A program made the translations under genes and the position numbers. The notes beneath the pieces were generated by a model, which was not told the DNA's origin, made no database searches, and saw only the letters and a list, made by a program, of their open reading frames with translations. Below, piece by piece: positions 49,731-58,114 of a stretch of DNA of 64,000 bases (its first letter is position 1; each line of letters starts with the position of its first letter). Source of the stretch: Actinophytocola sp049647105 (GTDB lineage: Bacteria; Actinomycetota; Actinomycetes; Mycobacteriales; Pseudonocardiaceae); NCBI RefSeq assembly GCF_049647105.1, contig NZ_JBARWZ010000027.1, positions 20,822 through 84,821 of the forward strand, in the 5' to 3' direction.

Positions 49731-49744
49731 TGTAAGCGCATTCA
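49731..49744. promoter_or_regulatory. LacI box upstream of lacI gene
   Basis: TGTAAGCGCATTCA, 16 bp before the GTG start, the fifth copy of the motif. It indicates autoregulation. Confidence 0.72.
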
Positions 49745-49754
49745 AAGGATCAAG

Positions 49755-51503
49755 CTACCGCTGGACCCCCAGGTCGGCAACATGCCATGAGCGCCACAGC
49801 TCCGCGTACCGGCCCCCGGCGGCGACCAGTTCGTCGTGCGTGCCGTTCTCGACCACCCTCCCGTGGTCCAGCACCAGTATCCGGTCCGCCATCACCGCCT
49901 GTGTCAGCCGGTGCGCCACGATCACCGTCGTGCGGCCCTCGGTGGCGGCGAGCGCGGCCCGTTCCAGGTCGCGCGCACCGGCGCTGCCCGCCTCCGCGGT
50001 GGCCTCGTCGAGGATCGCGACCGTCGGGTCGGCCAGCACCAGCCGCGCCAGCGCCACCTGCTGCGCCTGCGCGGCCGTGAGTGCGTGCGCGCTCTCGCCG
50101 ACCACGGTGTCCACCCCGGACTCCAGCGCCCGCGCCCAGCCGTCCGCGCCTACCACTGCGAGGGCCGCCCAGACCTCCTCCTCGGTCGCGTCGGGTTTCG
50201 CGAGCCGCAGGTCCTCGACCAGCGGCCCGGAGAACACGTGCACCTCCTGGCTCAGCATCGCGAGGTGCCGGGCCCGGTCCAATTCGCCGACCGGCACACC
50301 GCCGAGCGTGACCGTGCCGCGCTCCGGGGCCAGCAACCCCGCCGCGATGCCAGCGAGGGTCGTCTTGCCCGCGCCGGTCGTCCCCACGACCGCGAGCCGC
50401 GTCCCGGCGGGTACGGTCACCGACACGTCGTCCAGTACGAGCGGTTCCTCGTAGCGATGGGCGATCCCGGCCAGCGCGAGCGTCCCGTCGGACGGCTCGC
50501 GCACCCGCGTCGGTCGCTTCGGCGGGTCGAGGTCCGCGACCCCCACGAGCCGCGCGAGGCTCGCCCCCGCCGCCTGCACCTCGTCGAACTCCATGATCAG
50601 CGCGCCGACCGGGTTGAACAGCCGGTGGAAGTACAGTGCCGCCGCGGTCGTCGCACCCACGGTCACCAGATCCGCGCGCACCAGCAGGAACCCGGTCGCG
50701 AGGATCGCGGACAGACCGACGAACTCGGACCGGTTCATCCGCGCGACCAGCCGCGTGAACAGCCGGAACACCCCGATCGACAGGTCCATCGCGGCGCGGG
50801 AACGGTCGTTGATCGCGGCCGTGTGCTCGTCCTCGAGCCGGTAGGCACGCACCGTCGGCGCCGCCTGCAGCGCGGAGACCATGGCCTGCGCGCGGTCGCC
50901 GATCGCGACCCTTTCCTTGGCGTAGAACGGACCCGAGCGCGGCAGGTACCAGCGGACCGCGAGCACGTAGAACGGCGCGGCCGCGAGCCCGGCGAGGCCG
51001 AGGCGCCAGTCGAGCGCGAACATGCCGCCCGCGGTGAGCACGACGGTCAGCAGCGCGGCCACGAGCGTCGGACCGGTCTGGCTGATCGCGGACGTCACCA
51101 CCGACACGTCGTCGCCGACCCGCGACAGCAGGTCGCCGGAGGAGACCTTGTCGAGGGTCGGTGCGGGCAGGTGCAGCGTGCGGTCGAGGACGCGTTCGCG
51201 CAGCCGCGCGAGGACCGTCTCGCCGAGCCGCGCGATCAGGACCGCGGCCAGGCCGGCCAGCACGCCGGTCAGCAGCGCGGCGACGCCGATGATCGTGGCC
51301 GAGGTGAGGATGTCGCCGCGGTCCGCGCCTGCCGCGATGTCGTCGACGAGGTCGCCGAGCACCCAGGGCGCGACGAGCCCGGCCGCGCTCGCGGCGACGG
51401 CCGTGAGCCCGGTCAGAACGCCCAGCGCGGGCAGCGCACGGACCTCGGTCCACAGGGCGGCCGCGGTGCGCCGCGCGGAGGCAACGGGAAGCAGCTCGCT
51501 CAC
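49755..51503 (-). CDS. ABC exporter half, NBD with intact Walker motifs but lost signature
   Basis: A 582-residue TM-NBD protein: about six transmembrane segments (1-300) and an ABC domain. Walker A is VVGTTGAGKTT (374-381), Walker B is VAILDEATAEA (495-500, Glu kept) and the switch His is in IVAHRL (531). The signature LSGGQ is replaced by LTAAQAQQ (475-482). It must pair with the partner encoded just upstream (51601-53274), which has the reverse defects. GTG 51503 follows GAGGAG. Export of a small molecule or peptide is expected; the cargo is unknown. No biosynthetic genes adjoin. Confidence 0.88.
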   Translation of the reverse strand: MSELLPVASARRTAAALWTEVRALPALGVLTGLTAVAASAAGLVAPWVLGDLVDDIAAGADRGDILTSATIIGVAALLTGVLAGLAAVLIARLGETVLARLRERVLDRTLHLPAPTLDKVSSGDLLSRVGDDVSVVTSAISQTGPTLVAALLTVVLTAGGMFALDWRLGLAGLAAAPFYVLAVRWYLPRSGPFYAKERVAIGDRAQAMVSALQAAPTVRAYRLEDEHTAAINDRSRAAMDLSIGVFRLFTRLVARMNRSEFVGLSAILATGFLLVRADLVTVGATTAAALYFHRLFNPVGALIMEFDEVQAAGASLARLVGVADLDPPKRPTRVREPSDGTLALAGIAHRYEEPLVLDDVSVTVPAGTRLAVVGTTGAGKTTLAGIAAGLLAPERGTVTLGGVPVGELDRARHLAMLSQEVHVFSGPLVEDLRLAKPDATEEEVWAALAVVGADGWARALESGVDTVVGESAHALTAAQAQQVALARLVLADPTVAILDEATAEAGSAGARDLERAALAATEGRTTVIVAHRLTQAVMADRILVLDHGRVVENGTHDELVAAGGRYAELWRSWHVADLGVQR

Positions 51504-51537
51504 GACCGCTCCTCGCAGGCTCCGAGCGGCCCGCCCA

Positions 51538-51603
51538 GCATTGTCTGTTTCGCTACGCAAGCTCCGCTCTGCATTGTCTGTTTCGCTCCGCAAGCTCCGC
51601 TCA
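51538..51603. repeat. Two 33-bp tandem direct repeats between the exporter genes
   Basis: Units 51538-51570 and 51571-51603 share GCATTGTCTGTTTCGCT then CGCAAGCTCCGCTC, differing at two positions. The second unit ends on the stop codon of the upstream exporter gene. On the coding strand the unit begins GAGCGGAGCTTGCG. A dispersed actinomycete repeat or mRNA-processing site is possible. Confidence 0.75.
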
Positions 51604-53274
51604 CCGGAGCACCGCCTCCTGGTAGCGAGCGTCCACTTCGGACAACTCGGTGTGGGTGCCGGTCGCGACCACCTTGCCGTCGGCGATGACCACCACGCGG
51701 TCGGCGACCGCCAGCAACGCGGGACTCGACGTGATCAGCACGGTGCTCGCGTCGCCGCGCAACTCCGCGATGCCGTGGGCGATCCGCTCCTCGGTCATGG
51801 CGTCCACCGCCGTGGTCGGGTCGCGCAGCACCAGTACCGGCGGTGCCGCGGCGAGCGCGCGGGCGAGCCCGATGCGCTGGCGCTGCCCGCCCGACAACGT
51901 GATGCCGCGGTCGGCGACGGGATGGTCGAGGCCGTCGGGATGCGCGGCCACGATGTCCTCCGCGGCGGCGGCGCGGAGGGCGCCGGACGGCTCGTCGGAC
52001 ATGAGGTTCGTGCGCAGTGTGCCCTCGAACAACGCCACGTCATGGTGCTCGACCAGCACCTCACGCCTGCCGGTGGCGAGTTCGAGCTCCGTCGCGGGTA
52101 CCCCGCCGATCGTGATCGTGCCCTCGTACTCGTCCGGCGGCACCGTGCCCGACAGCAGGTCGACGAGCGCGTCGCAGTCGCGTTGCTCGTAGCCGACCAC
52201 ACCGAGCGTCTCGCCCGGTCCGACCGCGAGGTCGAGCCCGGTCAGCGTGCGGTAGGTGACGCCGTCGATGGTGACCCCCCGGTCGGGGAGCGGGCCGGTG
52301 CGGGTGCCCGGCGTCAGCACTGTCGGCGCGGACAGCAGCGCGGCCACCCTGCTCGCCGACGCGCGGGCGTTCGCGAGCAGCTGGCCCGCGATGGCGAGCA
52401 GGCGCACCGGCTCCGCGATGAACTGGGCGAGCCCGACGACCGTGATCAGCTCGCCGATCGTGATCGTGCCCTCGACCGCCAGCCAGCCCGCGAAACCCGC
52501 CACCGCCGCGAGGAACAGCCCGCTGACCGCGGCCGACGTGCCCTGGTAGACGCCGTTGGTGGTGGCCGCACGCAGGCTCGCCGCCAGCGTGGTGCGGCTG
52601 GAGCGGCGGTAGGCGGTGGCGGCGCTGTCCTGCGCGCCGATGCCGCGCAGCGCGCGGACCCCGCGCACGAGGTCGGTCGCCAGCGCGGTGGTGTGGCCAG
52701 CGGCCTCCTGCGCGGCGGCGGCACGGCGGGTGAGCAGTGGCCCGAGCATTTGCAGTATCGCGACCAGCACCGGCACCCCGACGAGCACGGCCAACCCGAG
52801 CGGGACGTTGATCGTGAGCAGCGAGACGGCGGCGACGGTGAGTGCGGTGGCCGCCGCGGGCACGAGCGCGGTCGCGTGCATCGCGGACATGGCGCGTTCG
52901 GCGTCGGACGTCGCGATCTGCATGATCTCGCCTGCCCGCTGCCCGGTGCGGTGGCCGCGCGGGTCGAGCACTCGCGACACCACCTCGATGCGCAGTTGGT
53001 GGGTCTCCCGTTGCTGCGCCACCACACCGAGCCGCGCGCCGAAGCGCCAGCAGATCGTGAGGCTGGTGAAAAGCGCGGCCAGCACGGCGAGCCACAGCAG
53101 GATTCGCGTGGTGTCGCCGGTGCTCACGGCCTGGTCGATGGTCACGCCGATCAGGACGGGGACCAGGGTTTCCGCCGCCTGGTGCCCGCAGAGCAGCGCG
53201 GTCGCCGCGCTCAGGCGGCCGCGGTGCCGCCGGAACGAGCGGAGGAGCAGTCCTCCGCCGGTCAGTGCTGTCAT
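51601..53274 (-). CDS. ABC exporter half, NBD without Walker A/B catalytic residues
   Basis: A 557-residue TM-NBD protein whose ABC domain keeps the signature LSGGQRQR (460-467). It has lost the Walker A Lys (GYEQRDCDAL, 361-370), the Walker B Asp and catalytic Glu (VLVLRDPTTAVD, 480-491) and the switch His (LITSSPAL). It is therefore the non-catalytic half of a heterodimer with the 49755-51503 protein: only the site made from the partner's Walker A/B and this LSGGQ can hydrolyse ATP. The gene is transcribed first. A TTAGG-N4-CCTAA palindrome lies 17 bp upstream. Confidence 0.88.
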   Translation of the reverse strand: MTALTGGGLLLRSFRRHRGRLSAATALLCGHQAAETLVPVLIGVTIDQAVSTGDTTRILLWLAVLAALFTSLTICWRFGARLGVVAQQRETHQLRIEVVSRVLDPRGHRTGQRAGEIMQIATSDAERAMSAMHATALVPAAATALTVAAVSLLTINVPLGLAVLVGVPVLVAILQMLGPLLTRRAAAAQEAAGHTTALATDLVRGVRALRGIGAQDSAATAYRRSSRTTLAASLRAATTNGVYQGTSAAVSGLFLAAVAGFAGWLAVEGTITIGELITVVGLAQFIAEPVRLLAIAGQLLANARASASRVAALLSAPTVLTPGTRTGPLPDRGVTIDGVTYRTLTGLDLAVGPGETLGVVGYEQRDCDALVDLLSGTVPPDEYEGTITIGGVPATELELATGRREVLVEHHDVALFEGTLRTNLMSDEPSGALRAAAAEDIVAAHPDGLDHPVADRGITLSGGQRQRIGLARALAAAPPVLVLRDPTTAVDAMTEERIAHGIAELRGDASTVLITSSPALLAVADRVVVIADGKVVATGTHTELSEVDARYQEAVLR

Positions 53275-53290
53275 GGTCCCCCTCCAGGTG

Positions 53291-53304
53291 TTAGGTAACC
53301 CTAA
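53291..53304. promoter_or_regulatory. TTAGGTAACCCTAA palindrome before ABC exporter
   Basis: TTAGG and CCTAA half sites separated by 4 bp, just before the exporter start. The half sites equal those of DtxR/IdeR iron boxes, but that 19-bp box has a longer spacer. Iron control is possible, not shown. Confidence 0.35.
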
Positions 53305-53370
53305 ACTGGAGGGGTCGCAGGCAGGAAAGTGCGGTGGCGCTCCAGCTGTCTGGGACGAAGGCTCAACCCG

Positions 53371-53408
53371 ACAACGACACCGGGATCCATCGGACCCGGT
53401 GTCGTTGT
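53371..53408. terminator. 14-bp perfect hairpin in a divergent gap
   Basis: ACAACGACACCGGG (53371-53384) pairs exactly with CCCGGTGTCGTTGT (53395-53408) over a 10-nt loop. It lies between two divergent genes where no transcript should end, and there is no T-tract. It may be the terminator of a lost gene or a regulatory RNA structure. Confidence 0.45.
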
Positions 53409-53523
53409 GTCTGGTCAGATGCTGGACGCTGTGCTGATCGTTGACGATCGTGTAGCGCGATGCCGTGGTGCCAACTGCGATGGTCGTGACGTGACGTGAC
53501 GCGAAGGGAGGTCGGCGACCGGC

Positions 53524-54276
53524 ATGCTGTGGTCGTCCAAACCTGTTGAGGTGTTCGAACCCGGCCGGCTCCGGCTGGTGCGGACCCGGCCGCCGGTGCT
53601 GTCAGCGGACGAGCGGAGGGCTATGGATCGCGCGTGGGATGAGGCGATCCGGGCCAACCCGGCTTTGTACGACGGTCCTGCTGTGGTGTGCGTGGAGTTT
53701 GAACACCAGCCGGCGACATCAGTGCTGACCTTGGTGTGGGCGCCCGTGAGCTACCGGTACTTCTCGTTGCGCCGAGTTCCTGGCGTGCAGACGGCCCCTT
53801 GTGTGTTTGCGGCCGTTGTCCAGCCGACTGTGGAGGGTGGCTTGTTGGTCGGGCGGACGTCGTCGGCTACGGCGGTGGCGGGTCGGGTGCAGCTTCCCGG
53901 TGGTGTGGCCGAGCCATCTGCCGATCCGGCCGGCGATGGGGACGACACCTGGTTGGCACGTGAGGCAGCACGCGAACTGGCGGAGGAGACGGGCATCACC
54001 GCGTCCTCGGCGAGGCTCAAGCTCTGCATGGTCACGCGCACATCCGGGGGCAATGTCGGAGTCATTTTCCGTGCACCCGCGCTTCCGGAAAATGAGGTCC
54101 GTGATCGGTTCGCCGCACTCAAGGCTCGTGAAGTTGCCGCCGGTCGCACACCGGAATTCGACGATGTGATGACCGTGGCATCGATTCATGAGCTGGCGGA
54201 GCTGGGCGGCCCGTACGCGGATTCGTCGATTCAGGTTGTCCGCCACTACCTGGACTCGATTTCGCAGTCCAGTTGA
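53524..54276 (+). CDS. Nudix hydrolase
   Basis: This 250-residue protein has a Nudix box with an insertion: LPGGVAEPSADPAGDGDDTW followed by LAREAARELAEETGI, where the REL-AEETGI core with catalytic Glu residues is intact. The N-terminal 90 residues form an extra domain (VVCVEFEHQPATSVLTLVWA). Nudix enzymes cleave nucleoside diphosphates linked to other groups. It converges on the decayed aldolase/MurA locus, which may once have been functionally linked. ATG 53524 has GAAGGGAGG about 8-16 nt upstream. Confidence 0.82.
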   Translation: MLWSSKPVEVFEPGRLRLVRTRPPVLSADERRAMDRAWDEAIRANPALYDGPAVVCVEFEHQPATSVLTLVWAPVSYRYFSLRRVPGVQTAPCVFAAVVQPTVEGGLLVGRTSSATAVAGRVQLPGGVAEPSADPAGDGDDTWLAREAARELAEETGITASSARLKLCMVTRTSGGNVGVIFRAPALPENEVRDRFAALKAREVAAGRTPEFDDVMTVASIHELAELGGPYADSSIQVVRHYLDSISQSS

Positions 54277-54380
54277 CACTGTGGGGGTTGGTTGTCGACG
54301 ATGTCGGGTTGCCTGCCTTAAAGCCTTCCCGCCCGGGACCGGCGTGGAGACCGCATGACTGGCCCCATCATGAATGGCCT

Positions 54381-54404
54381 GCCCGGCCCCCTACAGGGGC
54401 GGGC
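54381..54404. terminator. GC-rich hairpin after MurA remnant
   Basis: GCCCGGCCCC, a 5-nt loop (CTACA) and GGGGCGGGC pair with one bulge. It lies just past the stop of the minus-strand MurA-like remnant (54418) and also follows the convergent Nudix gene. Confidence 0.5.
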
Positions 54405-54417
54405 AACCCGTGCATGG

Positions 54418-54590
54418 TCAGGCTGGTTGAGTGCTGAGGTGTGCGCCGACCGCAGCGAGTTTGGCTACGGGCTGTTCGTAGCCGCGTTCGAGGTAGCGGG
54501 TGCCGGTGATGGTGCTGGTGCCCTCGGCGACGAGCGCGGCGAGGACGTAACCGAATCCGGCGCGCAGGTCCGGGATGACGAGTGCTGATC
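54418..54590 (-). pseudogene. C-terminal remnant of a MurA-like enolpyruvyl transferase
   Basis: The minus strand reads ALVIPDLRAGFGYVLAALVA, then EGTSTITGTRYLERGYEQPV and AKLAAVGAHLSTQPA followed by a stop. This matches the end of UDP-GlcNAc enolpyruvyltransferase (MurA): a DLRA.. segment, ALVAEGT, and an R-x-x-x-L-x-R-G-Y-E element followed by KL..LGA. About 55 residues remain of about 420; upstream it changes frame into the aldolase end. The usual murA is essential, so this came from an extra paralogue belonging to this locus. Confidence 0.72.
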
Positions 54591-54622
54591 CGCTGCCAGT
54601 ATCCGCTTCGTCATCGGTTGAG

Positions 54623-55459
54623 TCATCGCTGGCTGGGGCCCGCCACGGACGCAGCCTCGGCGGTCTCCGACGCGCTTACTTCCGTGCTCGCGGTCACAGA
54701 ATGTGCTGGCGGTGGCGCGGCTTCGCCGACAGAGACCGTCTCCGTGCTGTAGAGGCGGTTGGGGTAGACGATGCCGCCGGTCAACTGGGCTTGAAGCAGC
54801 GCCGTGCGAGCAGATTCCTCCAGGCGCAGCATCAGATCGACGGTCTCCTCCATCTCCCGGCCAACGGTGAACGCGCCATGGCGGTAAAGGGTGAACGCGA
54901 GACCGTGCCGTTCCATCTCGGCGGCGCGCGGGGCGATCATGTCCTCGAGTTGGGGTCGGTATTCGAGCAGGCTGATGGCAGCGACGTCCCCGCGTTGCTC
55001 CATGCCCTCCGGCAGGTCCAGCGGCGTCGGGTTGGCCAGGTAGCGGGCTTTGACCGTGGTGTCGTCGGCGTGCAGGCAGGGGACGTTGCCGAACATGTCG
55101 GCGCGGTTGATGACGCTTGGCACTGGAATTCCCAGTGACGCGAATGCCAGCGTGTACGGGGCGTGGGCGTGCACGATCGCGCCTGCTTTGGGCAGCAGTC
55201 GGTACAGGTCCAGGTGCATCGGGGTGCCGGACGCACCAAGCCCACCCGTTTGCTCGACGATCCGGCCGTTCGGGTCGAGGACGATGAAGTCACGCACGGT
55301 GGGCTTCCATCGGTCGAACGCGATCCGGGTGCGGGACATCAGGATGTTCCCGTCCGGCAGTCGCACTGACACGGCACCGCCGGCCGGGTTGAGGGCCTCC
55401 CAGGCAATCAGGTCCTCGACGACCCGGGTCAGGTGCTGACGGTGCGATTGGTAGCGCAT
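54623..55459 (-). CDS. Class II aldolase/adducin-family protein
   Basis: This 278-residue protein has the class II aldolase metal histidines in IVHAHAPYTLAFASLG (HxH) and TLYRHGAFTVGREM (third His). The PAGGAVSVRLPDGNILMSRT start is typical of the fold. The family cleaves or epimerises sugar phosphates. The last 35 residues are Ser/Ala/Glu-rich and unlike the family, perhaps because the gene now runs into the MurA remnant. ATG 55459 follows GGAAGGAGC. It sits downstream of a glycosyltransferase on the same strand. Confidence 0.82.
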   Translation of the reverse strand: MRYQSHRQHLTRVVEDLIAWEALNPAGGAVSVRLPDGNILMSRTRIAFDRWKPTVRDFIVLDPNGRIVEQTGGLGASGTPMHLDLYRLLPKAGAIVHAHAPYTLAFASLGIPVPSVINRADMFGNVPCLHADDTTVKARYLANPTPLDLPEGMEQRGDVAAISLLEYRPQLEDMIAPRAAEMERHGLAFTLYRHGAFTVGREMEETVDLMLRLEESARTALLQAQLTGGIVYPNRLYSTETVSVGEAAPPPAHSVTASTEVSASETAEAASVAGPSQR

Positions 55460-55603
55460 GACAACGCTCCTTCCGTAGTGATGTGGTACGTGCTGGTGGT
55501 GTTGGGTGGACGTACGGTGCTGCCAGCGGGAATCCACGCGGTCGGATCGGTGTGCGGGCGTCGCTGAGCTGGAGCACGTCACCCAGTAGCGGTCACGCCG
55601 GGT

Positions 55604-56716
55604 TCATGCCGCCGCCAACGGCGTGGCCTGCCGGTCCAACAGCAGCTCCAGGTACTGGGCGGCGCACCGGCCGGGCGTGTACCAGGCGTCGGCCAGCGCC
55701 CGCGCGGATCTGCCCATGCGGACCAACGGCGCCCGATCTAGCGCGGCTTCGAGCAACGCTTCGACGAGCGCGGCAGGCTTATCCGGGTCATACACCCGGC
55801 CGGTGAGCCCGTCGATGACCAGTTCCGGACTGGCGCCGGCCGTCGGAACCAGCGCGGGAACGCCCACGCCGGCCGCGTCGATCACCCCGCGCCCGAACCC
55901 TTCCTGCACGGCGGCGGTGACCAGCAGGTCATACCCCGCCAGCTGGTGCGGTAGGTCATCCACGTGACCAAGAAACCGGACCGGCGCGTCCAGTTCAGCC
56001 ACCAAGCGCTCCAGATCGGGCTGGTGGGAACCCGGCTCGCCGAACACGTCCAGCTGGGTCGCGATGCGCAGCCGGGGGTCGGCGACTGCATGCACCAGGG
56101 TGTCCAGTCGCTTCCACGGCACCGTCCGCGCCACCGTCGCCAGCAGCAGCAGCCGTCCCGTCTTGGGTCGGGCGCGGGCTGGCACCACGGCCGGAATGCG
56201 GACACCGTTCGGGATGGCGACGACGTGCCGAGCGCGCGGAGCATGGTGCCGCAACGCCGTCGCTGAGGCATGTGAAATCCCCACCCAGACCGGTACCGTG
56301 ACCAGTAGCTCCCATGGCAGGTTGGCGATTGTGCGCTCGACCAAGTCACCGCTCGCCGGATCGATCACCCGTAACGTCTGCTCGGCGTCGACCACATGGC
56401 GAACAACGGGGATGACCCGCGCGTGTGGTACAAGCGTTACGTCGGCGGCAACCGTGCGATGGCTCGAAATCACAACCATCTGCCGGTCGCGCTCTACAGA
56501 GCACGCCCGGGTGAGCGTGTGCTGATACTCGCTCCAGGATGCCACCTCGTGGACTTGAGCATTCCCAGCATCAGAAGCAGGCGGGCCATCTCTGCGCCAC
56601 CAAATCACCTCAACCGCTGGCACCAGCCGCGCCAGATTTGTCGCCAACTCGATCACAGAATCCTCCGCGCCACCCCGCGCGGTGGTCACCCACGTCAAGA
56701 TCACGTGCGGAATCAT
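55604..56716 (-). CDS. GT4-type glycosyltransferase
   Basis: A 370-residue GT-B protein. Its C-terminal half carries the donor-binding motif LLLATVARTVPWKRLDTLVH, VDDLPHQLAGYDLLVTAAVQ and EGFGRGVIDAAGVGVPALVP (the EGFGxxxxEA-type site with Asp in place of the last Glu). The N-terminal acceptor domain contains GGAEDSVIELATNL. It transfers a sugar from a nucleotide-sugar to an unknown acceptor. It lies 144 bp before the aldolase gene on the same strand and is divergent from the XRE-TPR regulator gene. Confidence 0.85.
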   Translation of the reverse strand: MIPHVILTWVTTARGGAEDSVIELATNLARLVPAVEVIWWRRDGPPASDAGNAQVHEVASWSEYQHTLTRACSVERDRQMVVISSHRTVAADVTLVPHARVIPVVRHVVDAEQTLRVIDPASGDLVERTIANLPWELLVTVPVWVGISHASATALRHHAPRARHVVAIPNGVRIPAVVPARARPKTGRLLLLATVARTVPWKRLDTLVHAVADPRLRIATQLDVFGEPGSHQPDLERLVAELDAPVRFLGHVDDLPHQLAGYDLLVTAAVQEGFGRGVIDAAGVGVPALVPTAGASPELVIDGLTGRVYDPDKPAALVEALLEAALDRAPLVRMGRSARALADAWYTPGRCAAQYLELLLDRQATPLAAA

Positions 56717-56759
56717 CCGACGCCTCCGAATTCACTCCGGTTACTTGTGCACTGACAGT

Positions 56760-56792
56760 GAAACGTCAATTACGGTGTTTCGGGACGTCCCG
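56760..56792. promoter_or_regulatory. Palindromes in GT/XRE divergent promoter
   Basis: GAAAC (56760-56764) and GTTTC (56777-56781) are inverted arms, followed by the perfect 12-bp palindrome CGGGACGTCCCG at 56781-56792. They lie in the 171-bp gap between the glycosyltransferase and regulator genes and are candidate sites for the regulator. Confidence 0.5.
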
Positions 56793-56887
56793 CCCGCTCC
56801 GCGCGAACGACGTGCGAGTTACGGGAACCGTCTTGCCAACAACCCGGTTGTGCGCTAAAGCCAGGCCGGTTTGCCGGAGAGGTGGCC

Positions 56888-58114
56888 ATGCAAGCAGTAG
56901 GGAAAGCTCTGCGAGACGCGCGGCTACGACGCGGCCTGACACAAACCGAGGCAGGCGCTCGCACGGGATACTCCGGGTCAGCGATCTCGCGGATCGAGAA
57001 CGGCGGTCCAATCGAACTCAACACGCTGCTCGACCTCGCCAAGTGCTACGACGTCGATCTCTGGCAACTAGGAATCGGTAACGTTCCTCCGCGTCCCGAC
57101 CCGGACAGCGGAGGGAGCGATATGCATCGACGACAGTTCCTCGCCATGGCAGGACTGTCGGTGCCAGTCTGGGCACTGGCGCGACTCGACGAGTCTCTCA
57201 CCCTGATGCCCGACCCCCCTGGCCCGGTTTCCGCGACGGCCGCGGCCGACCACCTAGACCGTTGCCGTGCCCTCTACGACAAAGGCCGACACACCGACCT
57301 CGTGACGAACCTGCCCGACCTACTGGCCGCCGGTCACCAGCACGCAGAGTCGACCGGCACCCCACACTCCTGGGCTACGCTCGCTTCCAGTTACGAGCTG
57401 GCCACCCACATCCTGTCGAAACTGGGCAGCCACGACTCAAGCCGCTTGACCGCCGACCGAGCCGTCATCTACGCACGACACGCCGAATCACCGGTTACGA
57501 TTGCAACAGCTACCCGCGCACTGAGCATCGTACTGCGCCATCAACAACTCGCCGACCTCGCGCAACGAGTCAATCTCGACGCGATCACCGAGATCGAGAA
57601 GTCCGGACTGAACACCCCAGACGAACGGACAATGTTCGTCCAGATGCTCTGCTCCACTGCTTACGCCGCCGCCCGATCCGGCGATCACGACCGCGCAAGC
57701 GAACTGACCCGCGACGCCGACCAAGCCCTGCGACTGCTTCCGCCGCAACCCCGCTGCGCGGCGACGCCGGTCAACGCCACCGCGCTCACTCCCAAGCAGG
57801 TCCAGCTCTACAAGGTCAGCATGCACAACGCACTCGGGGACTCAGCAGCGGCACTCGAAGCCGCCCGCACGCTGCACCCCACCATGTTCCCCACCGCCGA
57901 ACGACGCGCACGCCTCTTCGCCGACCTCGCCAACGCCTGGTGGCTACACGGCCGTCCCGATCAATCCGCTAAAGCACTGACCGCAGCCTACCGCCAAATA
58001 CCAGGCGAAGTCGTCAACCGGCCCGCAATCCGAACGCTGGCAACCAACCTAATCACCAGTCACCCGCAAACCCCCGACGTCCACAGACTACGATCGATCC
58101 TAACCCCCGACTAG
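56888..58114 (+). CDS. XRE regulator with TPR-like C-terminal domain
   Basis: A 408-residue protein. The HTH is at residues 4-58 (GKALRDARLRRGLTQTEAGA, RTGYSGSAISRIENGGPIEL). A short linker (MHRRQFLAMAGLSVPVWALA) and a long helical TPR-type region follow (about 120-405: WATLASSYELATHILSKLGS, FADLANAWWLHGRPDQSAKA). Such proteins control divergent neighbouring genes in response to a peptide or small ligand. The linker resembles a Tat signal by chance and is common in this family. ATG 56888 follows GGAGAGG. It is divergent from the glycosyltransferase. Confidence 0.88.
   Translation: MQAVGKALRDARLRRGLTQTEAGARTGYSGSAISRIENGGPIELNTLLDLAKCYDVDLWQLGIGNVPPRPDPDSGGSDMHRRQFLAMAGLSVPVWALARLDESLTLMPDPPGPVSATAAADHLDRCRALYDKGRHTDLVTNLPDLLAAGHQHAESTGTPHSWATLASSYELATHILSKLGSHDSSRLTADRAVIYARHAESPVTIATATRALSIVLRHQQLADLAQRVNLDAITEIEKSGLNTPDERTMFVQMLCSTAYAAARSGDHDRASELTRDADQALRLLPPQPRCAATPVNATALTPKQVQLYKVSMHNALGDSAAALEAARTLHPTMFPTAERRARLFADLANAWWLHGRPDQSAKALTAAYRQIPGEVVNRPAIRTLATNLITSHPQTPDVHRLRSILTPD

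Noticed and set aside
53291..53304. IdeR/DtxR iron box
   Set aside because: Half sites match but the spacer is 4 bp rather than the 9 bp of the standard box, so iron control is not claimed.
54355..54588. Plus-strand 77-codon ORF
   Set aside because: It is antisense to the MurA-like remnant, which has recognisable motifs.
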